50,842 nucleotides of DNA from JAWABC01 sp043810595. Its GTDB lineage: Archaea; Nanobdellota; Nanobdellia; SCGC-AAA011-G17; VGLX01. The translations under genes and the position numbers were made by a program. The DNA lies in the NCBI GenBank assembly GCA_043810595.1, contig JBDRNX010000037.1, positions 1 to 50,842 of the forward strand, read 5' to 3'. Below the pieces are notes generated by a model, which was not told the DNA's origin, ran no database searches, and saw only the letters and a program-made list of their open reading frames with translations. Numbering within the stretch: position 1 is the stretch's first letter; each line of letters opens with the position of its first letter. Below are positions 20,611-29,313 of the stretch, one piece after another.

Positions 20611-21636
20611 TCATTTCCAAACTCCAGGTATTTTCTCTTTGCATTTGAAGCATTTGCCGTTTTTTATTTTATTGTATTCGATGCCGAAGTAGCTTCCTCT
20701 TTTTATGAGTCTTTCCCCGCATTTAGGGCAGAACGTATCGGAGTAACCGCTTTCATAGCCGGCATTGCCTAGGTAAACAAATTTTATTCCTGTATTCCTT
20801 GCTATTTCGTATGCCTTTTTCAAAGTTTCCATAGGGGTTATTGGTGTGTTGTACATCTCGTAGCAAGGGTAGAATCTTGAGAAGTGTAACGGTACATTAG
20901 CACCTAGGTTCTTTTTTATCCATTGGCACATTTTTTTTATCATTTTTTTATCATCGTTGAATCCAGGTATTACCAAGTTTGTTACTTCAAACCATACTTT
21001 CATCTTTCTAAGAGTTTTTAGTGAGTTCAGCACAGGTTCGAGTCTTACTTCGCATACCTTTTTGTAGAACTCTTCGCTGAATCCTTTCAAATCAACGTTC
21101 GTTCCGTCGATGTATTTGTATAGTTCTTTTAGCGGTTTTTCGTTTATGTAGCCGTTAGTTACAGTAACATTCTTCAGTTTTTTCTTTTTTGCTATTTTTG
21201 CTGTTTCAAAAACATATTCGTAGAATATGGTTGGCTCGTTGTAAGTGTAGGATATGCTTTGGCATTTTGATTTTGCTGCGTTTTTTACAACCTGTTCTGG
21301 TTCCATTTTCATGCTGGGCACTTCTTCTGGTTTTGCCCTTGATGTTGAGTAGTTCTGGCAGTGGTGGCAGAATAGGTTGCATCCAACAGTTCCTATCGAG
21401 TATGATTGGCTTCCTGGTAAGAAATGGTACAGGGGCTTTTTTTCTATGGGGTCTACGTTTACTGAGCACGGCCTTCCATATACCAAGCTGTATAGTTTCC
21501 CTTCCCTGTTTTCTCTCACCCCGCATTTTCCCCTCTCTCTGTTTTTGAGTGTGCAGTACCATGGGCATAGTTGGCATTGTACCGAGTCTTTTTTTATCTT
21601 CTTGTAGTGCATTGCCTCTTTTAGAATACTATCCAT
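20611..21636 (-). CDS. amrS: AmmeMemoRadiSam radical SAM enzyme
   Basis: The 341-aa protein has a first Cys set (CQLCPWYC, then GKCGV) and the radical SAM cluster motif CNLFCHHCQN near residue 89. Other signature stretches: 'PIEKKPLYHFLPG', 'SISYTYNEPTIFYEY', 'GTNVDLKGFSEEFY', 'LVIPGFNDD', 'PLHFSRFYPCYEM'. These define AmrS (COG1180-like, related to pyruvate-formate-lyase activase), which in other genomes pairs with the AMMECR1 and Memo proteins. Neither partner is visible here. The C-terminus carries a zinc ribbon (CPKCGERL, 'KCFKCKEK'). Substrate unknown. Confidence 0.88.
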   Translation of the reverse strand: MDSILKEAMHYKKIKKDSVQCQLCPWYCTLKNRERGKCGVRENREGKLYSLVYGRPCSVNVDPIEKKPLYHFLPGSQSYSIGTVGCNLFCHHCQNYSTSRAKPEEVPSMKMEPEQVVKNAAKSKCQSISYTYNEPTIFYEYVFETAKIAKKKKLKNVTVTNGYINEKPLKELYKYIDGTNVDLKGFSEEFYKKVCEVRLEPVLNSLKTLRKMKVWFEVTNLVIPGFNDDKKMIKKMCQWIKKNLGANVPLHFSRFYPCYEMYNTPITPMETLKKAYEIARNTGIKFVYLGNAGYESGYSDTFCPKCGERLIKRGSYFGIEYNKIKNGKCFKCKEKIPGVWK

Positions 21637-21684
21637 TCACTTAACTTACTAATCTTTGTTTATATTTTTTTTGGAAAGAAACTT

Positions 21685-21694
21685 TTTTATAATA
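21685..21694 (+). promoter_or_regulatory. TATA box for polX
   Basis: acttttttataatacc lies about 22-30 bases before ATG 21714 with no SD, as for leaderless archaeal mRNAs. Confidence 0.55.
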
Positions 21695-21713
21695 CCTTTT
21701 ACTTTTATATGTT

Positions 21714-23426
21714 ATGAAGAATCTGGAGATTGCAAAAATCTTCCATGAGATTGCAAACATTCTGGAGATGCAAGGGGTGAATTGGAAGCCTGCTGCCTAC
21801 CGTAAGGCTGCTCGTTCCCTCGAGTCCCTTTCTGAAGAGTTGGAGGATATATACAAAAGGGGTAAATTAAAGGACATTCCTGGCGTTGGCGAGGCTCTTG
21901 CCAAGAAGATAGCAGAATACATAGAGACTGGTAAGATCCAGGAGTATGAGCGGTTGAAGAAGACCGTTCCTAAGGGTATTACAAAGCTTATGGATATCCA
22001 GGGTTTGGGTCCTAAGAAGGTTAAGGCCTTGTACAAGAAGCTGGGTATCAGGTCTGTCAAAGATTTGGAGAATGCTGCTAAGAAACATAAGATAAGCAAG
22101 CTTCCTTTGTTCAAGGAGAAGACAGAGGAGAACATCCTGAAGGGTTTGGAGTTATACAAGAGAGGTGAAGCAAGAACACTCCTTTTTTACATAAAGCCTA
22201 TTGCTGAGGGGATAGTTAACAGGCTGAAGTCGTTGAAAGAGGTTGATAAGGCTGTTGCTGCCGGCTCTTTAAGAAGGCAGAAGGAGGCCGTTCGTGACAT
22301 TGACATTCTTGTCATTTCTAAAAATCCCGGTAAGGTTATGGATTTCTTTACTAGTATGCCTGATGTTAAGCGTGTCCTTGCAAAGGGGCTGACTAAGTCT
22401 ACGGTTATAATCAAGGAGGGTATTCAGGTTGACGTTCGTGTTGTTAAGCCTGAGAGTTTCGGTTCTGCTTTGATGTATTTTACTGGCTCTAAGGACAATA
22501 ACATTGCTATGCGTGTTATCTCAATAAAGAAGGGTTACAAGTTGTCGGAGTATGGCTTGTTTTCTAAGAAGACGGGTAGGATGGTGGCAGGTAGGACAGA
22601 ATTGGATATATACAAGAAGCTCGGTATGGATTACATAGAGCCTGAGCTTAGGGAGAGTATGGGTGAGCTCGAAGCTTCGGCACAGCATAGGTTGCCTAAT
22701 TTGGTTAGGTTGGAAGATATTAAGGGGGATCTTCACGTTCACAGCAAGTATAGCGACGGTTCTGACTCGATAATTGACTTGGCCAATCATGCTAAAAAGT
22801 TTGGCTATTCTTACATTAACGTATCAGATCACTCAAAGTCCCAGCGTATCGCCCGCGGCATTAAGGATGATGATGTTATAAAAAAGATTGAGGATGTTAA
22901 GCGTGTTAACTCTAAAGTGAGGGGCATCAAGGTTTTTTGCGGTACAGAGGTGGACATACTTGCTGATGGCTCACTGGATTACGATGATGATGTCCTTAAA
23001 AAATTTGATATTGTTACAGCATCTGTTCACAGCAATTTCAAAATGCCTATGGAGAAGATGACTGAGAGGTTGGTTTCTGCTTTGCAGAACCCTTATGTTC
23101 ACATATTTGGCCACCCTACAGGTCGCTTGATAGGTCATCGTGAGCCTTATGAATTTGATTTTGATAAGGTCCTGCTTGCTGCGGTGAAGAATAAAAAGTT
23201 TTTTGAGATAAACTGCGTTCCTGACCGCATGGATTTGCCTCCTAACCTGATTAAGGCAGCTATTGAAGGAGGTGTTAAGTTTGCTATAGGTACAGATTCC
23301 CACAACCTTAATCACTTTGCTTTTATGAACGAGGGCATATCTCTTGCCCGTAGGGGTTGGTGTAGGAAGTCCGACGTTCTTAACACCTATGATTTAGCCC
23401 AGCTTTTAAAGGTTTTAAAGCCTTAA
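21714..23426 (+). CDS. polX: Family X DNA polymerase with PHP domain
   Basis: A full-length PolX (570 aa). N-terminal 8-kDa-like and helix-hairpin-helix region (IPGVGEALAKKIAEYI, 'IQGLGPKKVKALYKKL'), then the nucleotidyltransferase palm (AAGSLRRQKEAVRDIDILV with the GS and D-x-D positions), and a C-terminal PHP phosphoesterase domain (DLHVHSKYSDGSDSI, 'YINVSDHSKSQ', 'FCGTEVDIL', 'ASVHSNF', 'FGHPTGR', 'GTDSHN'). The PHP part provides 3'-5' exonuclease or phosphatase activity in gap-filling repair. It keeps all the visible metal ligands. Confidence 0.95.
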   Translation: MKNLEIAKIFHEIANILEMQGVNWKPAAYRKAARSLESLSEELEDIYKRGKLKDIPGVGEALAKKIAEYIETGKIQEYERLKKTVPKGITKLMDIQGLGPKKVKALYKKLGIRSVKDLENAAKKHKISKLPLFKEKTEENILKGLELYKRGEARTLLFYIKPIAEGIVNRLKSLKEVDKAVAAGSLRRQKEAVRDIDILVISKNPGKVMDFFTSMPDVKRVLAKGLTKSTVIIKEGIQVDVRVVKPESFGSALMYFTGSKDNNIAMRVISIKKGYKLSEYGLFSKKTGRMVAGRTELDIYKKLGMDYIEPELRESMGELEASAQHRLPNLVRLEDIKGDLHVHSKYSDGSDSIIDLANHAKKFGYSYINVSDHSKSQRIARGIKDDDVIKKIEDVKRVNSKVRGIKVFCGTEVDILADGSLDYDDDVLKKFDIVTASVHSNFKMPMEKMTERLVSALQNPYVHIFGHPTGRLIGHREPYEFDFDKVLLAAVKNKKFFEINCVPDRMDLPPNLIKAAIEGGVKFAIGTDSHNLNHFAFMNEGISLARRGWCRKSDVLNTYDLAQLLKVLKP

Positions 23427-23466
23427 TGATAAGTTTTAAATATTTATTTGCTCTATATAGTTTAAG

Positions 23467-23613
23467 ATGAAAGCCGCTGCTTGTATGGTTTGTAAGCAGA
23501 GGATCGCAAAATACACCTGCATTAAGTGTGGTTCTTTGGTTTGTGACATTTGCTATGACAGGGATAGCGGGATGTGCATTGCTTGTAAACGCGGCAAGGT
23601 TTTTAAGAAGTAG
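23467..23613 (+). CDS. Double zinc-finger miniprotein, 48 aa
   Basis: ATG 23467 to TAG 23611-23613. Eight cysteines in four pairs (CMVC, CIKC, CDIC, CIAC) form a cross-braced B-box/HIT-like zinc module. TATA-like tttaaatatttatt about 30 bases upstream. It precedes the 91-aa gene and endonuclease V in one probable operon. Function unknown; nucleic-acid or protein binding likely. Confidence 0.7.
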   Translation: MKAAACMVCKQRIAKYTCIKCGSLVCDICYDRDSGMCIACKRGKVFKK

Positions 23614-23625
23614 GAGGTGGTTTTT

Positions 23626-23901
23626 ATGGAATACAACAGTTTTGTTTTAAAGAGGATACCTCAAGATGTTAAGAACAAGAACAAGTTGGCTTTTGGTATG
23701 CTCCTGTCGATAATAAGGGAGAATGCCATAAGGACCACTGAGCAGCTTAATAATTTCATATATGGTGAGATAGATGCTGCAAGGCGTTGGCTCGCTCAGA
23801 ATAAAACTGCTCCAACTATGAACAGGCTTAGGCGTGAGATGGTTCAGAAGTTGGAGTATTTGAATAGGGTTAAGGGCTTGTCAGATGCTTATCTAAAATG
23901 A
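23626..23901 (+). CDS. Small helical protein, 91 aa, unknown
   Basis: ATG 23626 follows aggaggtgg, one of the few good SDs in the archaeal half. The protein is all helical (IIRENAIRTTEQLNNFIYG, 'MNRLRREMVQKLEYLNRV'). Its stop overlaps the start of endonuclease V (ATGA), so translation is probably coupled. Confidence 0.6.
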   Translation: MEYNSFVLKRIPQDVKNKNKLAFGMLLSIIRENAIRTTEQLNNFIYGEIDAARRWLAQNKTAPTMNRLRREMVQKLEYLNRVKGLSDAYLK

Positions 23902-24521
23902 GGGTTAAGGAAAATCGTGAGTTGCAGGAGAAGGTTGCTGAGAAGGTCTTGGTTAAGGACGACTTCGGTGAGATTAATCTAATAGCGGGTTTTGACATAG
24001 CTGCTACTGGGAAGGATTTGGTTTGTGGTGGGGTTATCATAGATAAGGATTTCAAGGTTGTTGAGCAGAAGTATTCTGTTTCGAAGGAGAGGTTCCCTTA
24101 CATTCCCACTTTGTTGATGTTCCGTGAGGGTCCTCCTATTTTTGACACTTTTGCTAAGTTTGACGTGAGGCCTGACCTGGTGATGGTTGATGGTAATGGC
24201 ATTTTGCACCCTTTGAAGTCTGGCTTGGCTTCTTATGTTGGTGTTTCTCTTAACATTCCGACTGTGGGTGTTGCTAAGAAGTTGCTTTGTGGTGAAGTCC
24301 ATCAGGGTAAGGTTTACGTTGACGATGAGGTTATGGGTATTGTGCTTTATACTAAGGAGGGCAGCAATCCTATTTTTGTCAGCCCTGGGCATCGTGTTTC
24401 TGTTGAGTCTGCCGGTGAGCTTGTTAAGTCTCTTTTGAAGCCTGCTTTTAAGCTTCCAGAGCCTTTGAGGCTTGCTCACAAGTATTCTGTTAGGTTTAAG
24501 AAGAAGGGTTTTCAAGAGTGA
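23898..24521 (+). CDS. nfi: Endonuclease V
   Basis: Matches endonuclease V, which cuts one strand near deaminated adenine (inosine). Motifs in order: 'LIAGFDIAATGKDLVCGGVI' (the first Asp), YIPTLLMFREGP, 'PDLVMVDGNGILHP' (second Asp), GLASYVGVSLNIPTVGVAK, and 'SPGHRVSVESA'. Length (207 aa) is normal. Note that the usual Asp/His positions are kept. Downstream is tRNA-Gly. Confidence 0.92.
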   Translation: MRVKENRELQEKVAEKVLVKDDFGEINLIAGFDIAATGKDLVCGGVIIDKDFKVVEQKYSVSKERFPYIPTLLMFREGPPIFDTFAKFDVRPDLVMVDGNGILHPLKSGLASYVGVSLNIPTVGVAKKLLCGEVHQGKVYVDDEVMGIVLYTKEGSNPIFVSPGHRVSVESAGELVKSLLKPAFKLPEPLRLAHKYSVRFKKKGFQE

Positions 24522-24560
24522 TGGAAAGTTTTATTATTCTTCTAGTTTAGTTTTATTTTG

Positions 24561-24635
24561 TGCGGTAGTGATCTAATGGCTAGGATACCACCCTCCCAAG
24601 GTGGTTGTTGCGGGTTCGAGTCCCGCCTGCCGCAG
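24561..24635 (+). tRNA. tRNA-Gly (anticodon CCC)
   Basis: Acceptor TGCGGTA pairs with TGCCGCA; anticodon stem CCACC/GGTGG holds the loop CTCCCAA with anticodon CCC; the T arm is GCGGG-TTCGAGT-CCCGC. No CCA is encoded. Its last bases (cgcctgccgca) recur at 32322-32332, so this is the attachment site of the adjoining element. Confidence 0.93.
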
Positions 24636-24727
24636 TTTCCTTCTTTTCTAATTCCCTGTATGCAAAAACATGATACAACACTTATAAACTTCGCATAACT
24701 AAAGGCAGGCAGGAGTAACTGAGAAAG

Positions 24728-25996
24728 ATGGCAGAAGAAGATATATACGGGAACAAGGCAAGATACGAGAGGTTCGCAGAAAACCTTGAAGAGATTTTGG
24801 AAGAACCCACAGAACAGGGAAGGGGCAAGAGGAAGTATTGGTGCAAGAACAAGGCTAACCTCAAACACTACCGAACACTCACAAGAAAATTTGAGGTTGA
24901 TGACACCAGCTACATCAGAAGGCTTAAACTCATGTCTATCCTGAAGATGCTAACCCATCACATAAGCTGTGATCTGAAAGATGTTAATGGCATGGACAAA
25001 GACAATATAATAATAGAGCTGAGGAAAGGCATCTCACCAAGCAACCTGAGAAAGACAGAGAGAGACGTTAGGACAATAGGCAAGATACTATTCGGTGAGA
25101 AACAGCCCAAATTCTTCAAAGAGTTTGAGATAAAAACAGATGTGAGCAGGCAGACAGCACGCAAGGACAAGCTGAACTTTGAAGAGCTTGACAGGATAAT
25201 GAAATTCTTTGGCGGTGATGAAATGATGCAAGCATACCTCAGCCTGAGTTTCGAAAGTCTGGCAAGACCTCAAGAACTTTCTTACTTGAAGTTGAAAGAT
25301 GTGGAACTGCAAGATGCCTATGCTGTGATACAGGTCAGCGAACACGGAAAGGAAGGTGTTAAAAAACTTCTAAGCATAGACTCCTTTCCTTACTTGGTGA
25401 GATGGCTTAAAGCCCATCCAAACAAGGACAAGAGTAGCTTCTTATTCCTGAACAAACACAATAAGCAACTAACCCCTTATGCCGTCAATAAAAGGCTGAA
25501 ACAAGCTTGCAGAAATCTAAAGATAGACAAGCCAATCACCTGTTATTCTTTAAAGAGGGGTGGTGTTACTTTCAGAAGGCTCATAGGTGACAGCGACGTT
25601 GAAATACAGAGGATAGCAGGCTGGAAGACCACCCAGCAACTAAAAACCTATGACTTGTCAGACCAGCAAGATGTGTTCAAAAGGCAGTTAATCAAGAGGG
25701 GATTGCTGAAAGATGACAAGATAAGGATAGAAGCACCGAAAAGCAAACCCTGTCAGTTCTGCGGTGAGCTGATAGGCTTCAGCGACGACATATGCCCAAA
25801 ATGTCTTCATATCCTCAAAAAAGACATGGTGAAAGAGAGGATAAAGAAAGACGAAGAGCTTATAGCATTCATAGACGGAATACAAGAACTAAAGCAGACA
25901 CACCCAGAAGTCTTTGAAGCTCTTGTAGGGCTTGGTGAGAAGAAGGTTGAAGCCATGAAAGAAATCGAAAAGAAGAAGGGATTAAGCCCTTCTTAA
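24728..25996 (+). CDS. Tyrosine recombinase (integrase) with zinc ribbon
   Basis: The catalytic domain (about residues 150-330) has the first Arg in SLARPQELSYLKLKDV, a box II reading YSLKRGGVTF (Arg present, the usual His replaced by Ser), AGWKTTQQ, and the nucleophile Tyr in LKTYDLSD. A C-terminal zinc ribbon (PCQFCGEL, 'DICPKCLHIL') and a charged helix follow, an arrangement seen in archaeal integrases. It lies 93 bases after tRNA-Gly and reads away from it. It would drive integration and excision through the 11-base direct repeat. Confidence 0.9.
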   Translation: MAEEDIYGNKARYERFAENLEEILEEPTEQGRGKRKYWCKNKANLKHYRTLTRKFEVDDTSYIRRLKLMSILKMLTHHISCDLKDVNGMDKDNIIIELRKGISPSNLRKTERDVRTIGKILFGEKQPKFFKEFEIKTDVSRQTARKDKLNFEELDRIMKFFGGDEMMQAYLSLSFESLARPQELSYLKLKDVELQDAYAVIQVSEHGKEGVKKLLSIDSFPYLVRWLKAHPNKDKSSFLFLNKHNKQLTPYAVNKRLKQACRNLKIDKPITCYSLKRGGVTFRRLIGDSDVEIQRIAGWKTTQQLKTYDLSDQQDVFKRQLIKRGLLKDDKIRIEAPKSKPCQFCGELIGFSDDICPKCLHILKKDMVKERIKKDEELIAFIDGIQELKQTHPEVFEALVGLGEKKVEAMKEIEKKKGLSPS

Positions 25997-26125
25997 TTTT
26001 CTTATTTTCTTGCTGATTTTTACCAGATTAAAAGGTGGTTTTTCAAATTATGCTATTATAAAGCCCCCAAAATTTCGTGGTTACAAGGCTTATAACAACA
26101 AAATTCCGCAAATCTTGTAAATCTT

Positions 26126-26141
26126 AAACCTATATAAACCC
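26126..26141 (+). promoter_or_regulatory. TATA promoter of the element's main operon
   Basis: taaacctatataaaccc lies about 45 bases before ATG 26180. The upstream 180-base gap holds no other signal I can support, apart from AT-rich runs. Confidence 0.5.
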
Positions 26142-26179
26142 TTCGAGGTCTTTGGATTTCTTGTGAAATGGAGGTTAAA

Positions 26180-26350
26180 ATGGTGAAAAAATATGATTAC
26201 CAAATAACTGAATTGCGGTTTGATAAAAACAGCCCTGAGTTATTGAAAGTAGAAAAAGCAGCAGAGAGTTTGGGATTAAAACTTTCAGCTTTTTGTAAAA
26301 TGTCGTCGCTGAAAGAGGCTCAGGAAGTTTTAAGAAAGAATCAAGAATGA
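26180..26350 (+). CDS. Small helical element protein, 56 aa
   Basis: Start at ATG 26180 after ggaggttaaa. The protein has a short N-terminal strand (YQITELRFD) followed by helices (KVEKAAESLGLKLSAF), like a small RHH-type or antirepressor protein, but I cannot confirm a family. Its stop overlaps the next start. Confidence 0.5.
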   Translation: MVKKYDYQITELRFDKNSPELLKVEKAAESLGLKLSAFCKMSSLKEAQEVLRKNQE

Positions 26351-26475
26351 AACCTACCAAATCAAAAAAGAAAGAGGAGGATAAGGAAGATAAAATTGAG
26401 GCTTCAAAAAAGATATACGAACACCCTCTTGATCGGCTTATTAAAATTTTGAAGGGTGATGAAGTAAAAGAATAA
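26347..26475 (+). CDS. Charged element microprotein, 42 aa
   Basis: ATG 26347 overlaps the previous stop (ATGA). The sequence is very rich in Lys and Glu (KKKEEDKEDKIE), with a helix at the end (PLDRLIKILKG). Function unknown. Confidence 0.45.
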   Translation: MKPTKSKKKEEDKEDKIEASKKIYEHPLDRLIKILKGDEVKE

Positions 26476-26490
26476 AAGAAAGAGGTTGAA

Positions 26491-26712
26491 ATGGAATCAA
26501 AAAAATCGAATCAAAAATTATTCTGCAAGAAGCTTGTGTTCTCTCATGCCAACGGCGAGATGGTTCTTTATGGGATTATTGAGTTTGATGATGGCGAGTT
26601 CTTGAAATTCAGAACTGCGAAGAGAGTTTGGACTTTGTGTAAAAGTCAGATTGTTCTCCTTACTGATACGGACAGGGTTTTTCAAGAAAATAACGAGGGT
26701 GATGGAAGATGA
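26491..26712 (+). CDS. Small beta-rich element protein, 73 aa
   Basis: ATG 26491 follows gaggttga. Beta-strand pattern (LVFSHANGEMVLYGIIEFDDG, continuing in short strands) resembles an Sm/OB-like small barrel, though I cannot name a family. It overlaps the helicase gene by 4 bases, so it may be a replication cofactor. Confidence 0.5.
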   Translation: MESKKSNQKLFCKKLVFSHANGEMVLYGIIEFDDGEFLKFRTAKRVWTLCKSQIVLLTDTDRVFQENNEGDGR

Positions 26713-28514
26713 CAATAGATGATAATTTTGAAGAATTCAGAACCTTTGTCTGGAGAGAAATACTTCCATCATTTGCAAAACTACCTAATGGTGAGCCTAT
26801 GAAAGGGGCTGATAGACATGAATGCCAAAAAGGGATTTTTTTCACAAAAAAATATGGGGAACTAACCCAGCGAATTATTTATATTAATGAAACTTATGGA
26901 TACTCCTTTGACATAGATCAAATACGAGAAAAGTTTGAGCAACTTGAAGCTAAAAAAGATAAATTTTTAACGTCTGAAGAACAACAACCCAAAAATCCTT
27001 TCAGAAACCTACATTACGCAACCACACATTTACCTTATTACAAACATATAGACCAACTTCTAGGACTTTATGGAAAACATTACAATCCAATTAAAAAAGC
27101 TAGATATTACCAACTTGCAGGAGGGATAATACAGAGACCTATAAAGCTAGGGATGAAATACACAGATACAAGATTCCCTTGTGGTTATTCCTTACCAACA
27201 GAAGGTGGAAAAAACGACATAATTTACCTATTTAAAGATATAGTAACAAAAACAAAAAAAACTGAACAACATTTTTATACCATAGAAGAACCTGTGAGCT
27301 ATCACCCTGAACAACTTGTTGGGAAAGTAATAACTACTGAAATAAACAATCCAAAAGTCTTGTCAGGAGAAGCAACAAAACCTAAAAAGATAAGAGTTAA
27401 AGTTGAAAACAGAGGTCATTTTGATGCTGATTATGTGGATCTAGATGAAGCAAACACATTAATATTTCAGAATGATGAACAGACAAAACAAGCAAGGGAA
27501 TATATAAGTAAAGCTCTCAACCCGATAGGCAGGAACGAAATAACAAAACGGCTTGTTGATGACTTACCAGCAGAAAAGATAAGCTATGATCCTGTCTGCA
27601 CATTCAGTTTTTACTTCCAACCAGCAAAAATACCAGAAAACTTAGTGCTACAAGGATTCCTCAGAAGAAACCTTATGCCTGTTGGCAAAATAGAACCATT
27701 CCTTAACTATGGCAACGAAGAAGATTTCAAAAATAAAATTACAGATCCTAACTTCTCAAGACAAGAAACAAGAGACCAAATAATCAAACATTTAGAAAAA
27801 GTCAGAGAATCCACAAAAGGTAAAGACTTTGCTTTTACAGACGGAGCAAAAGAAAAAATTAACTATTACTTACCCTATTTAATTGCTGAAGGACAGGTTC
27901 ACAGCGAAAAAGTAGCTAATTACACAAAGCTCGTCAAGTGGACAATTCAAGATTACCTGATTAAGATGTCTTGCATACTTGCAGGAAGCTATTACACAAC
28001 CTTAGTCACCGAAGATTTTGTTACCTTAGCATTTATGGATTTAGTTGAGCTTCTCCAAGCGACATTTGATTTCATAAAGGAGTGGGTTATAGGTGATTTC
28101 AGTTATGGTGTAGGTTGGCAAGGGGCAAATTACAAAGAAAGAAACTGCCTAGAATACTTATATGAGAAAAAATGCTTCTCTCTTGAGACTTCAACAATCA
28201 GCATTTCTGATTTTCAAAGATACATTACAAACATCTATGCTGTTAAAGAAGATATGGCTAGAAAAATATGCAACCGATTCAAAAAGAATAGGTGGATTGA
28301 TAGCAAACAAATAGATCGCTATGAGACAAGGGTATGGCTTACATTCATACCTCAAGTTGAAAATCTAACATTTCAGGGTGATAAGGGTAATAAGGGTAGT
28401 AACCTATACGAGAGTGTATTTTCTTCAATAAATGACATCCTAAAGAGAGTATCACCCTTACCATCCTTCCCACCCTCAATAAAAGAAGAAGAGGTGGATG
28501 ATGGTAACTCTTAA
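26709..28514 (+). CDS. Probable AAA+ replication helicase of the element
   Basis: A 601-aa protein with an ATPase-like core: a P-loop-like PTEGGKND near residue 160, a Walker B-like 'YVDLDEANTLIF' near 245, a sensor-like strand 'CTFSFYFQP' near 300 and a possible arginine finger 'GFLRRNLM'. The C-terminal part is helical, as in the lid and wHTH of MCM-like helicases. The P-loop departs from the canonical GxxxxGK(S/T), as Asn follows Lys. It is the largest gene of the element, so a replication role is likely; the MCM-like assignment is a suggestion from motif order only. No primase motif seen. Confidence 0.55.
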   Translation: MTIDDNFEEFRTFVWREILPSFAKLPNGEPMKGADRHECQKGIFFTKKYGELTQRIIYINETYGYSFDIDQIREKFEQLEAKKDKFLTSEEQQPKNPFRNLHYATTHLPYYKHIDQLLGLYGKHYNPIKKARYYQLAGGIIQRPIKLGMKYTDTRFPCGYSLPTEGGKNDIIYLFKDIVTKTKKTEQHFYTIEEPVSYHPEQLVGKVITTEINNPKVLSGEATKPKKIRVKVENRGHFDADYVDLDEANTLIFQNDEQTKQAREYISKALNPIGRNEITKRLVDDLPAEKISYDPVCTFSFYFQPAKIPENLVLQGFLRRNLMPVGKIEPFLNYGNEEDFKNKITDPNFSRQETRDQIIKHLEKVRESTKGKDFAFTDGAKEKINYYLPYLIAEGQVHSEKVANYTKLVKWTIQDYLIKMSCILAGSYYTTLVTEDFVTLAFMDLVELLQATFDFIKEWVIGDFSYGVGWQGANYKERNCLEYLYEKKCFSLETSTISISDFQRYITNIYAVKEDMARKICNRFKKNRWIDSKQIDRYETRVWLTFIPQVENLTFQGDKGNKGSNLYESVFSSINDILKRVSPLPSFPPSIKEEEVDDGNS

Positions 28515-28800
28515 AATGCCCCTCAAAAGCACGTTGCCCCCACCCAGACAGCTAAAATTGGGCAGGGAATACCCAACCGCCAATAAAAAAATAATCGATT
28601 TTGGGGTAGCTAAGGTTTGTCAGAAGCACCACTTGTTTTATTTAGGGCAAGAATGTCCAGTTTGTCAGAAGGAACGGCTTAGGAATAAAAGCCTGATGGA
28701 GTTAGCCCTTTCAACTCATCGTTGTCCAAGATGTGGTTTTGAGTTAAAAGGCTGGATAATCACAAGCACCCCAGAGGGAGAGGGCGAACATGACAAGTGA
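28498..28800 (+). CDS. Double zinc-ribbon protein, 100 aa
   Basis: ATG 28498 follows gaagaggtgg within the end of the helicase gene (17-base overlap). The N-terminus is Pro/Lys-rich. A first zinc site combines CQKHH and CPVCQK, and a second site has CPRCGFEL with a preceding His-Arg. DNA or RNA binding is likely; function unknown. Confidence 0.6.
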   Translation: MMVTLKMPLKSTLPPPRQLKLGREYPTANKKIIDFGVAKVCQKHHLFYLGQECPVCQKERLRNKSLMELALSTHRCPRCGFELKGWIITSTPEGEGEHDK

Positions 28801-28900
28801 GGTTTTTGTTGGTTTGATATGTTTCCTTTTGGGATTTGCGGGTGGGATTTCCTTTGCAGAAAGAATAGAAAAAAGGGGTAATGATGGAAGAGAAACTTAA
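28790..28900 (+). CDS. Single-pass membrane microprotein, 36 aa
   Basis: ATG 28790 to TAA 28898-28900, overlapping both neighbours. One hydrophobic helix (FVGLICFLLGFAGGISFA) is followed by a charged tail. The compact overlap is typical of virus or plasmid operons. Confidence 0.5.
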   Translation: MTSEVFVGLICFLLGFAGGISFAERIEKRGNDGRET

Positions 28901-29099
28901 CCACCAGCTCATAGTTCGGCTTCCAAAATGGACGATGGACGAACTAAGAAACCTCGCACAAAGGACAGGCTTGCCCCGAAGCATAATTGTGAGGGCTTTC
29001 CTCAATTCTGCCCTGTTACAACTGAAGAACGTGCCAACACAGAACATCATTTTCAAGTTTGAGAGCATAAAAATAGGAAGGAATGATAATGAGCCTTGA
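28884..29099 (+). CDS. Ribbon-helix-helix regulator
   Basis: The N-terminus has a strand (HQLIVRLPKWTMDELRNLA) followed by two helices (GLPRSIIVRAFLNSAL): the CopG/Arc ribbon-helix-helix pattern. About 71 aa. The SD is aaggggtaatg; ATG 28881 or 28884 are both possible. Likely a repressor or copy-number regulator of the element. Confidence 0.7.
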   Translation: MEEKLNHQLIVRLPKWTMDELRNLAQRTGLPRSIIVRAFLNSALLQLKNVPTQNIIFKFESIKIGRNDNEP

Positions 29100-29310
29100 T
29101 AAAAAGAAGCAACCGATCATGCTAATCAGAGAAGAAGAGCAGGAATTATTTAGGGGAAACTTTATCTCTGTCGGTTCTGATGGTTGCGAAGTTCACTCTA
29201 CAACCGAGCCATTAGAAAAGGTTGAGGCTTGCATCAACAGGCTGATAAAAAAACACAGAAAATTCATGCTGGAAAAGAAAAAGAACAAGATAATTCTGGG
29301 AACGGGATAA
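29089..29310 (+). CDS. Small element protein, 73 aa
   Basis: Begins at ATG 29089 (or 29083) inside the end of the regulator gene. A small mixed domain (LIREEEQELFRGNFISVG) with a basic C-terminus (KKHRKFMLEKKKNKII). Function unknown. Confidence 0.5.
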   Translation: MSLDKKKQPIMLIREEEQELFRGNFISVGSDGCEVHSTTEPLEKVEACINRLIKKHRKFMLEKKKNKIILGTG

Positions 29311-29313
29311 AAA

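Noticed and set aside
24542..24868. Minus-strand frame over tRNA-Gly
   Set aside because: It translates the antisense of a tRNA, giving the familiar DSNPQ-type false protein; not a gene.
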